Below, in pieces: positions 58,694 through 64,000 of a DNA stretch of 64,000 nucleotides (the stretch's first letter is position 1; each line of letters begins with the position of its first letter). Location: positions 26,281,255 to 26,345,254 of the forward strand of contig NC_053048.1 of the NCBI RefSeq assembly GCF_003473485.1, written 5' to 3'. Source of the DNA: Medicago truncatula (Eukaryota; Streptophyta; Magnoliopsida; Fabales; Fabaceae). The notes beneath the pieces were generated by a model. The model worked only from the letters and a program-made list of their open reading frames with translations. It was not told the origin of the DNA and made no database searches. A program made the position numbers and the translations under genes.

Positions 58694-60680
58694 ATGGTGG
58701 TAAAAAACACAAATCAGTTAGAGGAATCTACTAATTCCACTTATGATAGAAAAACAGAAGTGAAAAATTTTGATGATTCAAAAGCTGGTGTCAGAGGTTT
58801 GGTGGAGCATGGGGTGTCAAAGATCCCGCGCATTTTTCATACCGGTAAGTTGGATATCGGTGAAAACTCGGCTAGTGATTCTAAATTGAGTGTTCCCATC
58901 GTAGACCTCAAAGATATACACATCGATCAAGCTCAGCGTGTCGAGGTAATTGAACAAATTCAAAGTGCATGTCATGTGGGTGGATTTTTTCAGGTAATTA
59001 ATCATGATATTCCCATTGATGTCTTGGATGAAATGATTCATGGAATCCGTAGTTTTCATGAACAAGATGTTGATGTAAGAAAAGAGTTTTACACTCGTGA
59101 TTTAAAGAAAAAAGTTATGTATTTCTCCAATGGAACCTTGTTTAGTGGCCAAGCTGCTAATTGGAGAGATACAATTGGTTTTGCTGTTGCTCCTCATCCA
59201 TTCAAACCAAATGAACTACCATCCATATGCAGGTAATTATGTTCTTGCACAACAATTTCTAATGAGTTTTCGTTGTAGTTCTAGAGGTTGATTTAGGAAA
59301 ATACTATTAAGGGATTTGGGTTTCTTACATGTTTTGCAGAGATAGTGTGATTAAATATTCCCAAAAAATAAGGGATTTGGGTTTCATAATCTTTGAGTTA
59401 TTGTCGGAGGCACTAGGACTTGATCGTGATTACCTCAAAGAGTTAAATTGTTGTGAAGGACTCTTTATTCAAGGTCATTACTATCCAGCATGTCCTGAAC
59501 CTGAATTAACTATGGGCACTGCCAAACATACCGATACTAGCTTCATAACATTACTTCTACAAGATCAACTTGGTGGTCTTCAAGTTCTTCATGGGGATAA
59601 ATGGGTCAATGTCCCTCCTATACATGGAGCTCTTGTCGTAAACGTAGGAGATCTTCTACAAGTAAATATTACTTCCTCTGTTTCTATTTATAAATACTAT
59701 TTCAGATAAAAAGTTGTTTGAAATATAAACACTTTTTCGTATTACTATAATCATTTATTAACTTTTTTTTCAATTTTTTTTTAATTAATACTACTCCTTC
59801 CGATCATATTTATAAAAAAAATTGAATCAACAAAACTTGATATACTCAATCCAATTTTATAACCATATACATCAACTATTGTAGACTCAAATGCCTCTTA
59901 TAAATAGAATCCAATTTTTTAACCATATACATCAACTATTGTAGACCCAAATGCCTCTTATACATAGGACCAAAGAGAGTTTTGTTTTTATTTTAGAAGA
60001 TAAAAATTCAATATTAAATGATGATTTAGTATGCACTGACCTAAATTATCAAATGTGTTAAACATTCATATGATTTTCCCTTTTCTCAAGTTAGTATTAT
60101 ATTTTCCATGCTATATGGTTCAGAATTCAGATAATCTCCATCAACCACTATTTTCTGGCTTTTATTAGACATTTTTGAATAGTTACATATAACTTCACCA
60201 TGTGTATCTAAACTTTATGCATTTCAACATATCCTCTGTCTTTGTTTATGTCAATGATTTGAAGTTGTGCATAATCTTTTAGATAGTCCGTTTTCTTGTT
60301 ATTTTGATTATAGTGAACTGCAATTACGGACTAGAAATCATAATAATAAAAAATCACTGATTTATTCTTCAATGAAAGTTTGTGAGAATAATTTATCATT
60401 TTCTTTTATACGGTTGCAGCTTATCTCAAATGACAGGTTTGTAAGTGTTTATCACCGAGTCTTATCACAGAACATTGGCCCAAGAATTTCAGTAGCAAGC
60501 TTCTTTGTGAATTCTCGTGAACCAATTGAAGGTACATCAAAGGTTTATGGTCCTATTAAGGAGCTCCTTTCAGAAGAAAACCCTCCAATCTACAAAGACA
60601 TTACCATAAAAGATTTCTTTGCATATTATTATGCAAAAGGCCTAGATGGAAACTCTTCCTTGGAGCCCTTCAAGTTGTGA
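58694..60680 (+). CDS. 2-oxoglutarate/Fe(II) dioxygenase, ACC-oxidase-homologue (E8-like) type
   Basis: This is an intact three-exon gene: 58694-59232, 59340-59661 and 60420-60680. The exon lengths (539, 322, 261 bp) are identical to gene 1 and give 373 codons. Iron ligands H243, D245 (KHTDTSF) and H299, and the 2OG-binding R309-x-S311 (PRISVAS), are present. The substrate is unknown; the clade acts on small metabolites in the cytosol. The start is set at MVVKN, shared with gene 1, rather than the in-frame ATG at 58664. One oddity: the near-universal WGFFQ motif reads GGFFQ (residue 96 Trp to Gly, residue 95 Glu to Val). This may weaken folding of the N-terminal half, though all catalytic residues stay. 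Intron 1 is only 107 bp. Confidence 0.9.
59849..59969. repeat. 60-bp direct repeat in intron 2
   Basis: Two tandem copies of a 60-bp unit (ccaattttwtaaccatatac ... aaatgcctcttata) start at 59851 and 59911. They differ at a few positions. Confidence 0.8.
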
Positions 60681-60840
60681 ATTCAACATGTGAGTGCACT
60701 TTCGACTGGTGGAGCTGGCAATAGTATATCTAAATAACAATCCATGTTTTCAACTATAAGTGTAGTTTATATTATCAAGTTTTTAAGACTAAAATAAATG
60801 AATTATCTATTTCTTGTTGACATTTTATGAAATAATTGGA
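60681..60840 (+). terminator. 3' UTR of dioxygenase gene 2
   Basis: It contains aataaatgaattatctat about 114 bp after the stop, matching the same block behind gene 1, and is the probable poly(A) signal. Confidence 0.5.
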
Positions 60841-60949
60841 ATGAATTATTATAAATTAGAGGAAGTATGTGACTATATTTTCACATATATGATGAGGTAA
60901 GGTAATTACTATCACTAGTTTTCAAACAAGAATGAAGTAGATGACAAAT

Positions 60950-62960
60950 TAGATTAGATGAGCTTGTTCATTTTAAAATAGTTAAAAAAATAAAGAAGAA
61001 AAAAACCTAGTGTTGGTAAGATATGTACAAGAAGATTAATTGACCTTCTTTAACATAGCAACCTTTTAGTGTGTACAAAGGCATAGCAACCACAATCTTG
61101 AGGAAGAATTCCAAAGAGCTAAGATCTTCAATATAAAAGTGTGAATTTCGTCGACTAATTTTTTTTAGTGTCATCAGTTGTAAGACAATATAAACTGATA
61201 AAACGGTAATTAGCATCCTTGACAAACTGAAAGTTTGTTTAAGTCGATAGAAAAACTTCAATAACTTGCTTGGAGATTTTGCATTGAATAAAAGGATGAT
61301 TTTGCTACTCTAACTTGCTTGAACAACTTCCGCTTCTATTGGAGTAGCTACGCCTTGCTTTAATAAAAAATCAAAGAAAAATGTTTGAGGGCACTAGTTA
61401 AGGAGGCTAATTTAAAAATTTTGCGTCAAAAATTTGTTGTTTTCAAATAAATATTTGTTGTTTTCCACATCCTCCCATACTTTTTCATTTCTTCTCTTCC
61501 AAATACACCATAACATCATAACAAAATCAACTATATGTTGTTGCTGCAATTTTTCTTAAATACCAAAAAAGAAAGAAGCAAAATCTGCCGCATTTATCAT
61601 CAAAGAACGAATGCTATCCCACAATCCGGTCGTTATCCATACCCCCATCACCTTACTACAACCCAAGAAAAGATGCCATTTATTTTCACAATGATCATCA
61701 CAAAAAGGACACACATCCGTACGTTAAACTCCTCTCCTTTGAAGCATATCTCTTGTCGGAAAATATCCTCTAACAAGTATGCACAAAAAGATTTTTACTC
61801 TTTGTGGAATTTTCAACTCCCATAGTCCATTCCAATCTATTAATCAAATCCTACCTCCATTCAGGGCCGTCTTAACAAATTCATAGGCCCGGTTTTAATT
61901 TTATAAGGGATGCAAAAAAAATAAATTCAGGGCCCCAAAAAATTAAATAAGTTATTTAAAAAAAAATATTAGAAATCACACTTTGGTGGGTCTTGAACAC
62001 ATGACCTCACACTCAACAAAAAGTGGTCACGCCACTAAAGCAAGTTGTACAAATTAAAAAAATTTGCTTTTAATAGATATATAATCATTATTTTCATGTC
62101 TTACATATAAAAAAAAAATTATTTTGGGCCCCAAAAAATTGGAGGCCCGGTGTTGTCGCCCATCCTCGACGGGCTATGGGCCGGCCCTGTCCATGACTTT
62201 GCGCTTTGGTCTATGAGATTGATACTTTCATACATTCACAACCTTGAATCAAAGGACTTGTAAGGTAGGACTCTTACATTCGCTTTAGCCATGGTTCAGT
62301 CCACATGTTGATGAGTCGTCCATCGCGTAGCTATCACCTCAATCCTTCCCTCATTATAACATGTGAAGTATGGATACTACGCCAAATAGAACTTGGGTTA
62401 TGGCCTACACGAACCTTAAAAAAATCTACTTTAAGAAAATATATATCCTTGAAAACTCTTGAAACAATAGTATATTGGTTGGTAAGAAGACGCCAACCTT
62501 GTTTCCCTAGCATAGACAAATTAAAACCATAAACATGACGAAAACCCATACTTCCATATTCCTTCCGCATTGTTAATTTGTCCCCTACTCAACCATTTTA
62601 TTCTCTTTCCTTGTCTTCCATTTGATCCCCGCCAAAAAGAATTGACCATTCTTTGGATTTCCTCCCTCAAAGTGGAAGGAAGTAAAAACGTGCTCATGCG
62701 GTAAGCAGGAAAAAAATTGTGCAACTAACTCGATTAAGACTTCTTTACCCACCTTTGAAAGATGTTTTCCAGACGATTGTTGTATTATTCTCCAAATACA
62801 TCTTTCAAGTAGCCAAATAACACCTTCTTTCTTCGTCCTACTATACTATAGATGGTAGGCCAAGATATCTCCCCAAGCCAAAAGTCTCCGTTACATGAAA
62901 AATAGCCTTTGTTTCCTCTTTTATAGCACTTTGGTTGTTCTTAGGAATTAATTGAAGTCA
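60950..62960 (-). pseudogene. LINE relic (end of RT and zf-RVT)
   Basis: Minus-strand pieces in family order begin with FLLPSTLREEIQRMVNSFWR and GRQGKRIKWLSRGQI (about 62670-62590). Next is YGSMGFRHVYGFNLSMLGKQ with GWRLLTNQYTIVSRVFK (about 62555-62460) and VGHNPSSIWRSIH. These are the C-terminal part of LINE reverse transcriptase. After the nested element at 61862-62189 follow LWNLPQRVKIFVHTC and a decayed zinc-binding region (about 61810-61600), then a 3' part reaching about 60950. Frames are broken several times. Confidence 0.75.
61862..62189. mobile_element. Inverted-repeat element nested in the LINE
   Basis: Ends CAGGGCCGTC and ggccGGCCCTG are near inverses. Inner arms gcccggttttaatttt / ggaggcccggtg and ggccccaaaaaatt occur on both sides. 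About 328 bp. TCCAT lies close to both edges, but a clean target duplication could not be set. It includes a B-box-like stretch (gggtcttgaacacatgacc). Confidence 0.65.
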
Positions 62961-64000
62961 TGAGAAGTATTTGAGGAATGCTTGGCCTTCAGTATACATT
63001 GTAGAATGTTATAATCATATAGACCCTAATGCAACTGGGAAGATGTTTGGTTCTTGTAGATATTCTAGTTTGAGAGGAGACATATGTATTGTGATCTTTT
63101 TTCTTTTTTTTGAGGGAAGATGTATTGTGAGATCTGGTGGGCAAGAAATGGTAACATGGTGATTTTCTCGAAAGGTCAAAAAAGAATAGTACTATTTGGA
63201 AAATGTCAAGAATAATTATTTGTAGCTTCTAATCCATCTTTGTGGCCCAAATAAATGTACTATCGTGCTCTAGGATGGAACTTTCTCCTATTTGTCGTCA
63301 ACAAAGATGCAAAAGGGAGTAAAAAATAAAGATAAGTTTATGGTATTCACGTTCAAATTGGTCACAACAAAATCTACAAACTTTTAAATTTATGAAAAAC
63401 TAAAGAAAAAAAAAAAAAAAAAAAAAAAAAGGAAAGAACCAAAGCATAATACCTGAATTAAAATGACAATTCTAACCAAATCGTTCCGAATCAGATTGTA
63501 CTTTATATGAGAATTTAAAAATAAATGTTCGTTGATATAATTGAATGAACACAATTTTTCTTGAATAAAAACATAAAAACCAATTTATTATTTATTGATA
63601 AAATGAAAAAATATATAGCTTTAAATTTTATCACACAAACAACGGGTATAGCTAGCTATAGCAATAGGAATGTACATGCCAACCCGAATTTCAGGGAATT
63701 TATGTTTAAATGGTAGAGTAAGGTGGGTCCCAGTTAATAAAGCGCGCTCTGTCGTATCTTGTGTTGTCATCTTCTCATTGAGCGACTTATCTTCTCCACC
63801 TTCTCTTCTTTCATTCATGATTTTTTTTTTTTAACAAAATAAAAAATATTCATTCATTCAAATTGATAGAGTACATTGATATAATGCAAATTCGCTAAAA
63901 ACAAAAAGGATGAATATGTGAATAGGCTCACAACATCCATGTTAATAGCATAAAACGGCACAGTACAATTGTCTACCCATATGACTATATTTAAATCTCC
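62961..64000. other. AT-rich right end, no gene
   Basis: It contains a poly-A tract at about 63402-63430 and a frame at 62971-63162 that reads like degenerate coding sequence but is unrecognised. No RNA gene or complete coding frame is seen up to the window end. Confidence 0.4.

Overview
The window is nuclear DNA of a flowering plant, most likely a papilionoid legume close to Medicago. It is AT-rich, has GT-AG introns, and is dense in small inverted-repeat transposons. Its gene families (E8/ACC-oxidase-like 2-oxoglutarate dioxygenases, TIR-NBS-LRR genes, F-box/F-box-associated genes) typically cluster in legume genomes. The taxonomic call is inference. Nothing suggests bacterial, organellar or viral sequence.

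Layout. 0-0.6 kb: first coding exon and promoter of an ERD2-type HDEL receptor on the minus strand, running off the left end. 1.2-4 kb: a Mutator-like MITE and a decayed LINE ORF1 (DUF4283 plus CCHC knuckle). 3.7-12.3 kb: a direct tandem duplication of about 4.3 kb; each unit holds one MITE, one 1300-bp Copia solo LTR and one 361-bp TRIM with a tRNA-Met primer site. 12.4-15.3 kb: intact dioxygenase gene 1, three exons, 373 codons. 15.3-23.3 kb: LINE fragments, a decayed EH-domain gene fragment and a dioxygenase pseudogene on the minus strand. 23.3-36 kb: gene-poor repeats, including a truncated unrecognised gene, a probable solo LTR, several LINE pieces and a long inverted repeat. 37.2-43.5 kb: two broken TIR-NBS-LRR relics facing each other tail to tail. 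43.9-48.4 kb: 458-bp tandem repeats, a scrambled dioxygenase pseudogene, a minisatellite and a truncated F-box gene. 48.4-55.5 kb: repeats, a LINE with clear target-site duplications and a duplicated non-coding block. 55.9-57.2 kb: intact F-box gene on the minus strand. 58.7-60.7 kb: intact dioxygenase gene 2, same exon lengths as gene 1. 60.9-63 kb: LINE relic with a nested inverted-repeat element. The rest is AT-rich with no gene.

Only three complete protein genes are visible (two dioxygenases and one F-box), plus the partial ERD2. The two intact dioxygenases and two dead relatives mark a local gene family that has expanded and decayed. The TNL and F-box relics show the same birth-and-death pattern. 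No operon-like cooperation is expected in a plant nucleus, and I saw no clear sign of a wholly new system. The most unusual items are the composite tandem duplication ending 91 bp upstream of dioxygenase gene 1, the exon-scrambled dioxygenase pseudogene, and the long hairpin at 32.7-33.3 kb.
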